Origin: Candidatus Poribacteria bacterium
GTDB lineage: Bacteria; Poribacteria; DTPJ01; WJIO01
Direction of reading: 5' to 3'
DNA length: 32,953 nucleotides
Assembly (NCBI GenBank): GCA_014730235.1
Contig: WJIO01000335.1
Location: 1 to 32,953, forward strand
Below are positions 16,708-24,818 of the stretch, piece after piece (the stretch's first letter is position 1; each line of letters starts with the position of its first letter). The notes under the pieces were generated by a model that was given only the letters and a program-made list of their open reading frames with translations, was not told the DNA's origin and did no database searches. Made by a program: the position numbers and the translations under genes.

Positions 16708-17319
16708 ATGGAGCTTTATAAGAAATACTATATAGATAGAGACTACGAATACCTTGATTTGTTCGTCAAGCTTAATCAAGAATATGAGATAGAGAAGGTT
16801 CTATATCCAGGATCTTTTGTGCATATTACACCGTCCTTTGTGTTTCCCCATATTGTGTATGTGGATTCGTATAAGAAAGCCGATACTTTTTTTAAGGATC
16901 AGGTCGTTTACGAGTTTATAAGCAAAAAAAAGAAATATCCGCAGGAAGCGAAGGTTGTTTTTCATAATGCAGATTACACTGAAAACTTCGGTGAAAAAGA
17001 ATGCAACTTTGATCTTCTAATCTCCCTGTATGCCGGATTTATTTCTCAAGCCTGCAAAAAATATCTTAAAATTGATGGTTTACTGGTTGCCAATAACAGT
17101 CATGGAGACGCAGGTATGGCCTCGATTGATGGAGATTATGAATTCATAGCCGTTGCCAATCATCGTAATAAAAGGTTTTCAATTAGTGGGAAGAACCTGG
17201 ATAGATATTTTGTTCCCAAGAAAGACATCACCGTTACAAAAGAATATTTACAGAATATAAAACGAGGAGTTGGTTATACAAAAACTGCAACTGTTTATAT
17301 TTTCAGGAGGATAAGATAA
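16708..17319 (+). CDS. Methyltransferase-like protein of unknown function
   Basis: A 203-aa protein whose strand pattern fits a class I SAM-dependent methyltransferase fold: KVLYPGSFVHITPSF (30-44) as the first glycine loop, HIVYVDSYKKA (48-58) with an acidic end to strand 2, KVVFHNADYTE, then FDLLISLYAGF and DGLLVANNSHGDA. The nucleotide loop is shorter than usual, with PGS instead of GxGxG, so the assignment rests on pattern rather than a strict motif. It has no signal peptide. It starts 7 bases after the aldehyde ferredoxin oxidoreductase gene with GAGG just upstream, so the two are probably translated from one message. The substrate is unknown. Confidence 0.7.
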   Translation: MELYKKYYIDRDYEYLDLFVKLNQEYEIEKVLYPGSFVHITPSFVFPHIVYVDSYKKADTFFKDQVVYEFISKKKKYPQEAKVVFHNADYTENFGEKECNFDLLISLYAGFISQACKKYLKIDGLLVANNSHGDAGMASIDGDYEFIAVANHRNKRFSISGKNLDRYFVPKKDITVTKEYLQNIKRGVGYTKTATVYIFRRIR

Positions 17320-17360
17320 TTGACGTAAAATCTTATATAAAAAGAAAGACATATAAAAGG

Positions 17361-18851
17361 ATGGTGTTCCTGATGAGGCGACGAACAAAGAATAATATTA
17401 AAATATATATACCTACCACTGTATTCATTACCTTTATCTTAATTGCAATATTAACACCTTTGACTTATGCACAGCAGTTGGATAAAATACAACTACCTCC
17501 GGGATTTCAAATTCAAGTCTATACCGACAATGTTCCCAATGCCCGGTCTATGGCCCTTAGTTCCAACGGGGTTTTATTCGTAAGCACCCGAAGTCTAACC
17601 AATATTTATGCCGTTTTAGATCATGACAAAGATTATGTAGCCGATGAAGTAATAACTGTAATAAACGGTCTGGATACGCCCAATGGAATAGCTTTGCGGG
17701 ATGGTAACCTATATGTGGGACAGATAAATCGGGTACTGCGTTATGATAATATTGAGGAAAATTTACAAAATCCACCGGAACCTGTTGTAGTAAATGATGG
17801 ATTTCCCTCGGACAGAAGTCATGGCTGGAAATTCATACGGTTTGGGCCTGATGGAAAGCTGTATGTGCCGGTGGGCGCGCCGTGCAACGTTTGTAAGCGT
17901 GAGGACGAACGTTATTCCACAATAATGCGCATGAATCCTGATGGCACAGAACTGGAGATTTACGCCAGTGGTATACGCAATACTGTGGGTTTTGACTGGC
18001 ATCCGGAAACCGATGAACTTTGGTTTACAGATAACGGCCGGGACTGGCTTGGTGACGATATACCTCCCGATGAGCTTAATTACGCACCAGAACCGGATAT
18101 GAATTTTGGATTTCCTTACTGTCATGGAGGAGATATACCCGATCCGGATTTTGGTGATGAACGGAATTGCAACGAATTTACTCCGCCGGCCATGAAACTA
18201 GGACCTCATGTCGCCGCTTTGGGTATGAGATTTTACACAGGCTCTATGTTCCCGGAGGAATACCACAACCAGATATTTATCGCAGAACATGGTTCGTGGA
18301 ACCGAACAATACCTATAGGATACCGGGTATCCCTGGTACGTCTTGAGGGCAACGAGGCTGTTTCCTACGAGGTATTTGCAGAGGGTTGGCTTCAAGGTGA
18401 AAATGCCTGGGGGCGTCCTGTGGATGTGGAGGTTATGCCGGATGGATCACTTCTCGTTTCTGATGACTTATCAGGAACGATATATCGCATATCCTATACG
18501 GACACAACAGAGGCAGTAAATCCAAACGAAAAGCGGAAAGTATACTGGGGACAGGTAAAAACAAATCGGCTTTTCCCGAATTATCCAAATCCCTTTAACC
18601 CAGAAACATGGATTCCTTACAGCCTCACAAATCCTGCTTATGTAAAAATCCAGATTCACGATGTGGCTGGTCGGTTGATACGTATATTTGACTTAAAGTG
18701 GCAGGATGCAGGACTTTATACTGATAAATCTAAAGCTGTATACTGGGATGGTCGTAATAATAAAGGTGAAACTGTAGCATCGGGAACTTATTTTTATACT
18801 ATTCAGGCAGATGGATTTGCGGATACCCGTAAAATGGAGATAATTCGCTAA
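17361..18851 (+). CDS. Secreted glucose/sorbosone dehydrogenase-type protein with C-terminal sorting domain
   Basis: A 496-aa exported protein. After a basic start and a hydrophobic segment ending TYA-Q (cleavage near residue 37) comes a six-bladed propeller of the PQQ-type glucose/sorbosone dehydrogenase family, about residues 45-375 (LPPGFQIQVYTDNVPNARSM, GWKFIRFGPDGKLYVPVG, WFTDNGRDWLGDDIPPDELN, IFIAEHGSWNR). The last 100 residues form a FlgD-like or type-IX-sorting-like Ig domain beginning LFPNYPNPFNPETWIPYSL and ending ASGTYFYTIQADGF, then a basic tail. The family oxidises sugars in the periplasm or outside the cell. The listed ATG has AAAAGG directly adjacent. An ATG at 17373, 12 bases after that site, gives a cleaner signal peptide and may be the true start. 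Confidence 0.88.
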   Translation: MVFLMRRRTKNNIKIYIPTTVFITFILIAILTPLTYAQQLDKIQLPPGFQIQVYTDNVPNARSMALSSNGVLFVSTRSLTNIYAVLDHDKDYVADEVITVINGLDTPNGIALRDGNLYVGQINRVLRYDNIEENLQNPPEPVVVNDGFPSDRSHGWKFIRFGPDGKLYVPVGAPCNVCKREDERYSTIMRMNPDGTELEIYASGIRNTVGFDWHPETDELWFTDNGRDWLGDDIPPDELNYAPEPDMNFGFPYCHGGDIPDPDFGDERNCNEFTPPAMKLGPHVAALGMRFYTGSMFPEEYHNQIFIAEHGSWNRTIPIGYRVSLVRLEGNEAVSYEVFAEGWLQGENAWGRPVDVEVMPDGSLLVSDDLSGTIYRISYTDTTEAVNPNEKRKVYWGQVKTNRLFPNYPNPFNPETWIPYSLTNPAYVKIQIHDVAGRLIRIFDLKWQDAGLYTDKSKAVYWDGRNNKGETVASGTYFYTIQADGFADTRKMEIIR

Positions 18852-18960
18852 ATATTTAGTTTTTAAGGAATTATATTTGCCCAGAAGAATCAAATTAGGA
18901 TGAAAACCTATGGTTTAACTTAACTCAAAATTCAATAACTCAATTTTTCCATGATTATTG

Positions 18961-19656
18961 TTAATTTTGCTCTTCTTTTTCGCTTTTATCATCAACCAGC
19001 TTTCCTATTACTTTGAAGTCATCAAAGCTAGCTGTATCGTCAAAGGAACCGATGCCCACTTTTCCGGAAATAAAGGTTTTATCCTGCATTTGCATTATCA
19101 TTTTTCCATCAAAGTAGACTTCGGTATTTCCTGTTGACGATTTACGTTTTATCTTGACTTTATGAAAATCCCTGTCGGTAAGTGTTGGTTCTGGATTTTC
19201 TTCATTTAATTTTTTTCTGTATTCACCATTTACCAGCATAATAGCGTTATGCAAATCATCGCTTATATTGGATAGATGGACATAATAAAAATGCTTATCA
19301 TCCTGAAATCCAAATATAAACACAGCATCCCGGTATCTGAGATTTTCATGGGCGTCACACCTTACCTTGCATTCCATTGTAAAATCGTTGTATACCAGGT
19401 TTCCAACTAGAGAATACTCAGAAGGTCGACTTATGCCTTCTACAGGACCTCCTGGTTCTTTTAACTGGTAAAAAATCTTTTTACCATCTCTGGTAAGTTT
19501 CCATTTTTCAGGAGTTTTAGGCAACCAGTTTGGTTTGATGCTGTTGTTAAAGTCGTCTTTGAAGGTATGTAGACCAAACTTAGGGGTCAGCATAACGAGA
19601 AATACAACGCATATAATAAAAAACGTAATAGGAACAAGCAAACGTAAAAATCTCAT
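18961..19656 (-). CDS. Membrane-anchored jelly-roll (LamG/DUF1080-like) protein
   Basis: A 231-aa protein with an N-terminal membrane anchor or uncleaved signal at about residues 4-24. The rest is one concanavalin-like beta-sandwich: DDFNNSIKPNW opening, NLVYNDFTMECKVRC, DAVFIFGFQDDKHFYYVHLS, HKVKIKRKSSTGNTEVYFDGK and GKVGIGSFDDTASFDDFKVIG. This order is seen in LamG-like and DUF1080 domains that bind or cleave glycans. No catalytic residue can be named with confidence. The C-terminal tail is highly charged (DDKSEKEEQN). It lies 53 bases downstream of ldh on the same strand and is convergent with the sugar dehydrogenase, so it may share the ldh transcript. Confidence 0.72.
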   Translation of the reverse strand: MRFLRLLVPITFFIICVVFLVMLTPKFGLHTFKDDFNNSIKPNWLPKTPEKWKLTRDGKKIFYQLKEPGGPVEGISRPSEYSLVGNLVYNDFTMECKVRCDAHENLRYRDAVFIFGFQDDKHFYYVHLSNISDDLHNAIMLVNGEYRKKLNEENPEPTLTDRDFHKVKIKRKSSTGNTEVYFDGKMIMQMQDKTFISGKVGIGSFDDTASFDDFKVIGKLVDDKSEKEEQN

Positions 19657-19709
19657 GAATACAGCCTTATAAATAGATCCAAAGAAGAATCAATTACAGA
19701 AAATAACTT

Positions 19710-20654
19710 TCATAGATCCAGCGATCCGGCAATATCTTTTAATATATTTGCTGATTTGCGGAAGGCATCGGCTTCACTATCATCCAATATTAATCCTATC
19801 AATTCCTTGATACCATTTCTATTAACAACAGCTGGGACGCTTATACAAATGTCATCCACATCATAATAATCATTCACCAAAGTTGAAACCGTCAGTATTG
19901 CGTTTTCGTTGCGTATTATACTTTCCACAATCCTTACAGTTCCAGACGCTATAGCATAATATGTAGAACCTTTTGCATCAATTATTTTATATGCGGCGGT
20001 TTTTGTTTTTTTGAATAGTTTGTCCATTTCCTCCTGATCATATTCTATCCCACACAAAGGACAGTATTCTTTAAAACGAACACCTGCCACGTTGGCCAGA
20101 CTCCATACCGGCACTTCGCTGTCCCCATGTTCGCCGATAATATATGCATGAATATTTCGGGGATCAATGCCGAATTTATTAGCCAATTCGTAACGAAAAC
20201 GTGACGTATCAAGTATAGTACCAGAGCCTATAACTCTTTCCTTCGGTAAATCTGAAAGCTTCCAGGTTACATAGGTTAGAATATCCACAGGATTAGAAAC
20301 AACGATTATTAGGGCATTTGGAGCATTTTTATTTATTTCCGGTATCATTTTCCTGAATATATCAACATTCTTTTCAACAAGCTGTAATCTTGTTTCACCG
20401 GATTTCTGAGCAGCTCCTGCCGTTATCACAATAACATCAGAGTCCTGGCAATCTTCGTAATCTCCCGAATGTATTTCTACAGGACGGGAAAACGATAAGG
20501 CATGGTTCAAGTCCATCATCTCTCCAGCGGCTTTTTCCTTGTCAATATCAACCAGAACAATCTCTGAAGCAAGACCATTTAGCATAAGCGCATATGCGAA
20601 AGTTGAACCAACATTGCCTGCACCGATTATTGATATTTTTGTCGCACGATCCAC
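19710..20654 (-). CDS. ldh: L-lactate dehydrogenase
   Basis: A 314-aa NAD-dependent enzyme interconverting pyruvate and L-lactate. The nucleotide loop GAGNVGS is at residues 11-17 with Asp36 at the end of beta-2. The specificity loop reads GAAQKSGETRLQL. Gln83 occupies the position that is Gln in lactate and Arg in malate dehydrogenases, followed by the catalytic Arg89. The active-site histidine is His177 in IGEHGDSEVPVWS, and LDTSRFR provides the substrate arginine. The start is GTG, fixed by GGAGG 8 bases upstream (20667-20663). It is divergent from leuS and has a strong promoter of its own. A malate dehydrogenase is the alternative, but the loop argues against it. Confidence 0.9.
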   Translation of the reverse strand: MDRATKISIIGAGNVGSTFAYALMLNGLASEIVLVDIDKEKAAGEMMDLNHALSFSRPVEIHSGDYEDCQDSDVIVITAGAAQKSGETRLQLVEKNVDIFRKMIPEINKNAPNALIIVVSNPVDILTYVTWKLSDLPKERVIGSGTILDTSRFRYELANKFGIDPRNIHAYIIGEHGDSEVPVWSLANVAGVRFKEYCPLCGIEYDQEEMDKLFKKTKTAAYKIIDAKGSTYYAIASGTVRIVESIIRNENAILTVSTLVNDYYDVDDICISVPAVVNRNGIKELIGLILDDSEADAFRKSANILKDIAGSLDL

Positions 20655-20707
20655 TTCCTTTTCCTCCTTTTAATTAAAAATACTACGGGCTTTTTTATTT
20701 GTTATCT

Positions 20708-20736
20708 ATTTTAACAATCAGTAGATTTTGTGTCAA
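20708..20736 (-). promoter_or_regulatory. Promoter of ldh
   Basis: On the minus strand a perfect TTGACA (20736-20731) and TAAAAT (20713-20708) are separated by 17 bp. Transcription would start near 20702, about 48 bases before the GTG of ldh. Confidence 0.65.
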
Positions 20737-20777
20737 CAAAAATTAAGGTTTTACAAACAAATTAAAGAAAGATATTA

Positions 20778-20916
20778 GGTTCTTCCGGGTTTAGTGTGGT
20801 AATAATTTGAAAATTCCCCAGCCTGTCATTCCTGCGAAAGCAGGAATGGCAAAAAAATGAGATTTTTTCTTAATTAGAAAATGTTTTCTTATTGCCACAC
20901 TCAAATCGGAAGAACC
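20778..20916. mobile_element. Short inverted-repeat element (MITE-like), copy B
   Basis: A 139-bp element with 28-bp imperfect inverted ends: GGTTCTTCCGGGTTTAGTGT and on to 20805 at the left, and 20889-20916 at the right, which reads GGTTCTTCCGATTTGAGTGT on the other strand. The flanking octamers AGATATTA (20770-20777) and AAATATTA (20917-20924) match at 7 of 8 positions. Its central stem is CATTCCTGC (20827-20835) with GCAGGAATG (20840-20848). This is the best-preserved copy in the window. It separates the ldh and leuS promoters in the 360-bp divergent spacer. Confidence 0.72.
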
Positions 20917-20962
20917 AAATATTATCGGTCTTTTTTGATAATTTTGTTAAGCTGCTTTTATC

Positions 20963-20991
20963 TTGCATTTTGACTGTCATTTAAGTATAAT
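20963..20991 (+). promoter_or_regulatory. Promoter of leuS
   Basis: TTGCAT (20963-20968) and a perfect TATAAT (20986-20991) are separated by 17 bp. The start of transcription would be near 20998, just ahead of the AGGAGG ribosome site at 21001-21006. Confidence 0.55.
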
Positions 20992-21014
20992 ATGGCAGTA
21001 AGGAGGATTATAAT

Positions 21015-23495
21015 ATGTCAGATAATAACTATCCTTTTGGCCATATTGAATTAAAATGGCAAAAATACTGGAAAGAAACACAGCAATTCAAAGCTGTTGA
21101 AGATACAAAGAAAGATAAATGCTACTTGCTGGAAATGTTCCCATATCCTTCAGGAAATATCCACATGGGGCATGTGCGGAATTATTCCATTGGTGATGTT
21201 GTGGCAAGGTTTAAGATGATGCAGGACATGAGCGTCATACATCCTATGGGATGGGATTCCTTCGGCCTTCCGGCTGAAAATGCAGCTATTAAAAATAAAA
21301 TACATCCGGCTAAATGGACTGTCCAGAACATAGAAAATATGAAAGCCCAGTTGATGAGAATGGGTCTTGGTTATGACTGGGAACGGGAAGTCTCTGCATG
21401 TTCACCGGATTATTATAAATGGGGACAATGGCTGTTCCTGAGATTCTACGAGCGCGGGCTTGCTTATCGGAAAATGGCCACTGCTAACTGGTGCGATTCG
21501 TGTATAACCGTTTTGGCCAATGAACAGGTGGAAGGCGGCTCCTGCTGGCGATGCGGCGGCGAGGTTACTCAGAAATCCCTGGATCAGTGGTTTTTCAAAA
21601 TCACCGACTATGCTGAGGAACTGCTAGAATATCTTGACAGACTACAGGGATGGCCTGAGCATGTAGTGGCAATGCAGCGCAACTGGATCGGCAAAAGCTA
21701 CGGCGTGCAGATAGATTTCCCCATGGCGGATTCTGATGATAAAATAACCGTTTTCACCACCCGGCAGGATACTATCTTTGGAGCAACGTACATGGTTTTA
21801 GCACCTGAGCATCCTCTGGTGGATGAATTAATCGAAGGAACAGAGTATGAGTCGGATGTAAGGGAATTCGTCGCGGAGGTTTCAAAGCAGGACAAAATAA
21901 CTCGGGAAGCGTCAGACGTGGAAAAGCGAGGGATATTCACCGGAGCTTATGCCATTAATCCCATGACAGACGAAAAGATACCTATCTGGATTGCTGATTA
22001 TGTGTTAATGGAATATGGAACCGGAGCAGTTATGGCTGTTCCGGCTCACGACCAGCGAGACCTGGAATTTGCAAGAAAATACAAGCTTCCTGTAAGAATT
22101 GTTATCCAGCCCCCGGATGGTAAACTGGATTCTGAAACCATGACGGAAGCCTACATAGAACCGGGGATAATGGTAAATTCAGGACAATTTAACGGACTGG
22201 ACAGCAACGAAGGTAAAGAAAAAGTTGCCGATTACATGGAAGAAAAGAAAATCGGTAAAAGAACTGTAAACTACCGACTTCGTGACTGGTGCATATCCAG
22301 GCAGCGTTACTGGGGTAATCCTATACCTGTTGTATACTGTGATGACTGTGGCATCCAGCCTGTTCCTGATTCGGAACTGCCGGTTATTCTGCCTGAGGAT
22401 GCAGAGATTCTTGACGACAGCATATCGGCTCTGGCATCCTATGAGCAGTTTATAACAACCCAATGTCCGAAATGCGGAGGCACTGCCCGTCGGGAGACGG
22501 ATACTATGGACACCTTTGTGGATTCGTCCTGGTATTTTCTCCGCTACACCGACGCTAAGAACGATTCCCTGCCTTTTTCAAAATATAACGCCAACTACTG
22601 GATGCCGGTGGATCAATACATTGGCGGTGTGGAACATGCGGTAATGCACCTGCTTTACTCACGATTTTTCACTAAAGTTATGCGGGATATGGGATTGGTG
22701 GATATAGACGAACCTTTTTTGAATCTGCTGACCCAGGGTATGGTACTTCTTGATGGCAGCGTTATGTCTAAGTCAAAAGGTAACATCGTTGATCCCACCG
22801 AAATGATCCAGAAATACGGTGCTGACACCACAAGAGTATTCATGCTGTTTGCCGCGCCACCGGAAAAAGAGCTTGAATGGAGCGAAGAGGGCATTGACGG
22901 CGCGTTCCGATTCCTTAACCGGGTGTGGAGAATAGTGGGCAAATTTATGCCTGCAATTCAGTCAGCACCTGATTACTATGACGCTAAAAATATTTCAGAT
23001 GATGCTAAGGAACTCCGACGAATAACTCACACAACCCTGAAGCGAGTAACTGTGGATATTGGCGAAAGGATGCACTTTAATACAGCCATTAGTGCCATAA
23101 TGGAACTGGTAAACTTCCTTTACTCTATAAATGAGCCTAAGGACGACCCCTACAAGGCGGTTTTAAAGGAATGTCTTGAAATCCTCGTTATTGTCCTGTC
23201 TCCCTTTGCACCGCATATATGCGAAGAACTTTGGGAGATGACGGACCATGAAAAGGGAATTTTAAACATTAAATGGCCTGAGTGGGATGAATCAGCCCTG
23301 AAACAGGATGAAATTCTCATAGTCGTCCAGATAAACGGCAAAGTCCGAAGCAGGATCAATGTTCCAAGTGGTTCAACCAAAGAGCAGTTAGAAGAAGCTG
23401 CTCTGGCTGATGAACGTATAAAGAAATTGACATCCGACAAGGAAATAAGGCGTGTTATTGTCGTGCCTAAAAAGCTTGTTAATATTGTAGTGTAG
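21015..23495 (+). CDS. leuS: Leucine--tRNA ligase
   Basis: An 826-aa class I aminoacyl-tRNA synthetase charging tRNA-Leu. The HIGH-type motif is HMGH at residues 50-53 and the KMSKS-type motif is MSKSK at 584-588. The inserted CP1 editing domain is present. Its threonine-rich loop reads TTRQDT (248-253), where bacterial enzymes I know usually have TTRPDT. Zinc-type cysteine pairs CDSC/CWRC and CDDC/CPKC are visible. The C-terminal beta-grasp domain ends in [10 protein letters not shown] and [13 protein letters not shown]. Length is slightly shorter than the 860 aa of E. coli LeuS. A strong AGGAGG site lies 8 bases before the ATG. It leads a plus-strand housekeeping block with dut, uppP and ftsK. 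Confidence 0.97.
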   Translation: MSDNNYPFGHIELKWQKYWKETQQFKAVEDTKKDKCYLLEMFPYPSGNIHMGHVRNYSIGDVVARFKMMQDMSVIHPMGWDSFGLPAENAAIKNKIHPAKWTVQNIENMKAQLMRMGLGYDWEREVSACSPDYYKWGQWLFLRFYERGLAYRKMATANWCDSCITVLANEQVEGGSCWRCGGEVTQKSLDQWFFKITDYAEELLEYLDRLQGWPEHVVAMQRNWIGKSYGVQIDFPMADSDDKITVFTTRQDTIFGATYMVLAPEHPLVDELIEGTEYESDVREFVAEVSKQDKITREASDVEKRGIFTGAYAINPMTDEKIPIWIADYVLMEYGTGAVMAVPAHDQRDLEFARKYKLPVRIVIQPPDGKLDSETMTEAYIEPGIMVNSGQFNGLDSNEGKEKVADYMEEKKIGKRTVNYRLRDWCISRQRYWGNPIPVVYCDDCGIQPVPDSELPVILPEDAEILDDSISALASYEQFITTQCPKCGGTARRETDTMDTFVDSSWYFLRYTDAKNDSLPFSKYNANYWMPVDQYIGGVEHAVMHLLYSRFFTKVMRDMGLVDIDEPFLNLLTQGMVLLDGSVMSKSKGNIVDPTEMIQKYGADTTRVFMLFAAPPEKELEWSEEGIDGAFRFLNRVWRIVGKFMPAIQSAPDYYDAKNISDDAKELRRITHTTLKRVTVDIGERMHFNTAISAIMELVNFLYSINEPKDDPYKAVLKECLEILVIVLSPFAPHICEELWEMTDHEKGILNIKWPEWDESALKQDEILIVVQINGKVRSRINVPSGSTKEQLEEAALADERIKKLTSDKEIRRVIVVPKKLVNIVV

Positions 23496-23497
23496 TT

Positions 23498-23941
23498 ATG
23501 ATAGAAATTAAAATCCACCGACTTGATGACAATTATGATATCCCTCTTCCCCGATATATGAGTTCAGGCGCGTCGGGCATGGATTTGTATGCCGCTGTAA
23601 CCGAACCTGTAACCATCCAGCCAAAGAATTTTGATATTATCCCTCTGGGTATAAAGATAGCTGTGCCGGATGGTTATGAAGCCCAGATCAGGCCCAGGAG
23701 CGGTTTGGCTGCCAGAAACGGTATTGGGCTGTTGAATTCTCCCGGAACAATTGATTCGGATTACCGAGGTGAGATCAAGGTTATAATGTTTAACTTTGGT
23801 GATAAACCATTCACAATAAATCGGGGGGATCGTATCGCTCAGATGATCATTGCTCAGGTTATAAAAGTCAGACTTATGAAAACAGATGATCTGGATGATA
23901 CCCAGCGGGGTTCGGGCGGGTTTGGTCATACAGGCGTTTAA
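23498..23941 (+). CDS. dut: dUTP diphosphatase
   Basis: A 147-aa trimeric dUTPase hydrolysing dUTP to dUMP and diphosphate, keeping uracil out of DNA and supplying dTMP synthesis. All five motifs are seen: ASGMDLYA (1), RPRSGLAAR (2), GTIDSDYRGEIKV (3), RIAQMIIAQV (4) and the Gly-rich tail RGSGGFGHTG (5). It begins 2 bases after the leuS stop, so the two are likely co-translated. Length is normal for the family. Confidence 0.96.
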   Translation: MIEIKIHRLDDNYDIPLPRYMSSGASGMDLYAAVTEPVTIQPKNFDIIPLGIKIAVPDGYEAQIRPRSGLAARNGIGLLNSPGTIDSDYRGEIKVIMFNFGDKPFTINRGDRIAQMIIAQVIKVRLMKTDDLDDTQRGSGGFGHTGV

Positions 23942-23953
23942 AAGGATATATTA

Positions 23954-24787
23954 TTGACAATCTGGAAAGTTGTCCTTCTAGGTATTATACAGGGTTTAAC
24001 TGAGTTTCTTCCCATCAGCAGTTCGGGACATCTGGCCCTGGCCCAATTCTTTTTTGGTATAGAAGAACCGCAGTTGTTCTTTGACGTAATGCTGCATGTG
24101 GGAACTCTAGGGGCTATTATAGTAGTATATGCCAGAGATATTGGTCATATCATAATGGCTGTCTTTGGACGTGAACCAAAGAAGGATCCACAATCTCTAT
24201 ATGGTATAACTAAAAAAACAGGCAGAAAGCTTGCGCTGCTCATAATACTTGGGTCAATACCTACTGTAATAGTGGCATTGATCTTCAGTCTTTTTGTGGA
24301 AAAGCTTTTTGTTTCACCTTTGTTTGTTTCGTTAATGCTGGTGGTAACAGGTTTTATCCTCTGGTACTCTGGCAGATTTCGCAATATAAATGCCTCTGCG
24401 GAAAGACTGAATTTTTTATCAGCCCTAATAATTGGTGCAGTTCAGGGATTAGCTACACTTCCAGGAATATCCCGGTCTGGCTCAACTATATCTGCGGCTG
24501 TAATACGCGGGATCAATAGAGAAGAAGCGGCTCGATATTCTCTGCTACTGTCTATACCCGCCATAATAGGTGCGACTTTACTGGAACTCAGAGATATAAA
24601 CAACATACAAATATCCATCACTGCTATTATATCCGGTACTGTTGTGGCTTTTATCGTGGGGTTTGTGTCTATAAAATTACTTCTTAAGACCCTCAAAACC
24701 GGCATTTTCTCTAAATTTGCTTATTACTGCTGGATAATGGCTGTATTAAGCGCGGCCGGTTATTTAATAAAAACCGTTATTAGCTAA
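23954..24787 (+). CDS. uppP: Undecaprenyl-diphosphatase UppP/BacA
   Basis: A 277-aa integral membrane phosphatase recycling undecaprenyl diphosphate to the monophosphate carrier for peptidoglycan and other envelope polymers. The two catalytic stretches GLTEFLPISSSGHL (near the N terminus) and GLATLPGISRSGST (near residue 170) are both intact. About seven to eight membrane segments are visible. The start is TTG, with AAAGGA about 8 bases upstream. It begins 12 bases after dut. Overproduction of this family gives bacitracin resistance in other bacteria. Confidence 0.95.
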   Translation: MTIWKVVLLGIIQGLTEFLPISSSGHLALAQFFFGIEEPQLFFDVMLHVGTLGAIIVVYARDIGHIIMAVFGREPKKDPQSLYGITKKTGRKLALLIILGSIPTVIVALIFSLFVEKLFVSPLFVSLMLVVTGFILWYSGRFRNINASAERLNFLSALIIGAVQGLATLPGISRSGSTISAAVIRGINREEAARYSLLLSIPAIIGATLLELRDINNIQISITAIISGTVVAFIVGFVSIKLLLKTLKTGIFSKFAYYCWIMAVLSAAGYLIKTVIS

Positions 24788-24818
24788 AAATACAAAAACA
24801 ATACTGGGTGATCTCCAA

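Noticed and set aside
18850-18861. CTAAATATTTAG followed by TTTTT as terminator of the sugar dehydrogenase gene
   Set aside because: It is a perfect 12-base palindrome, but allowing for a loop leaves only about four A/T-rich pairs, too weak for an intrinsic terminator.
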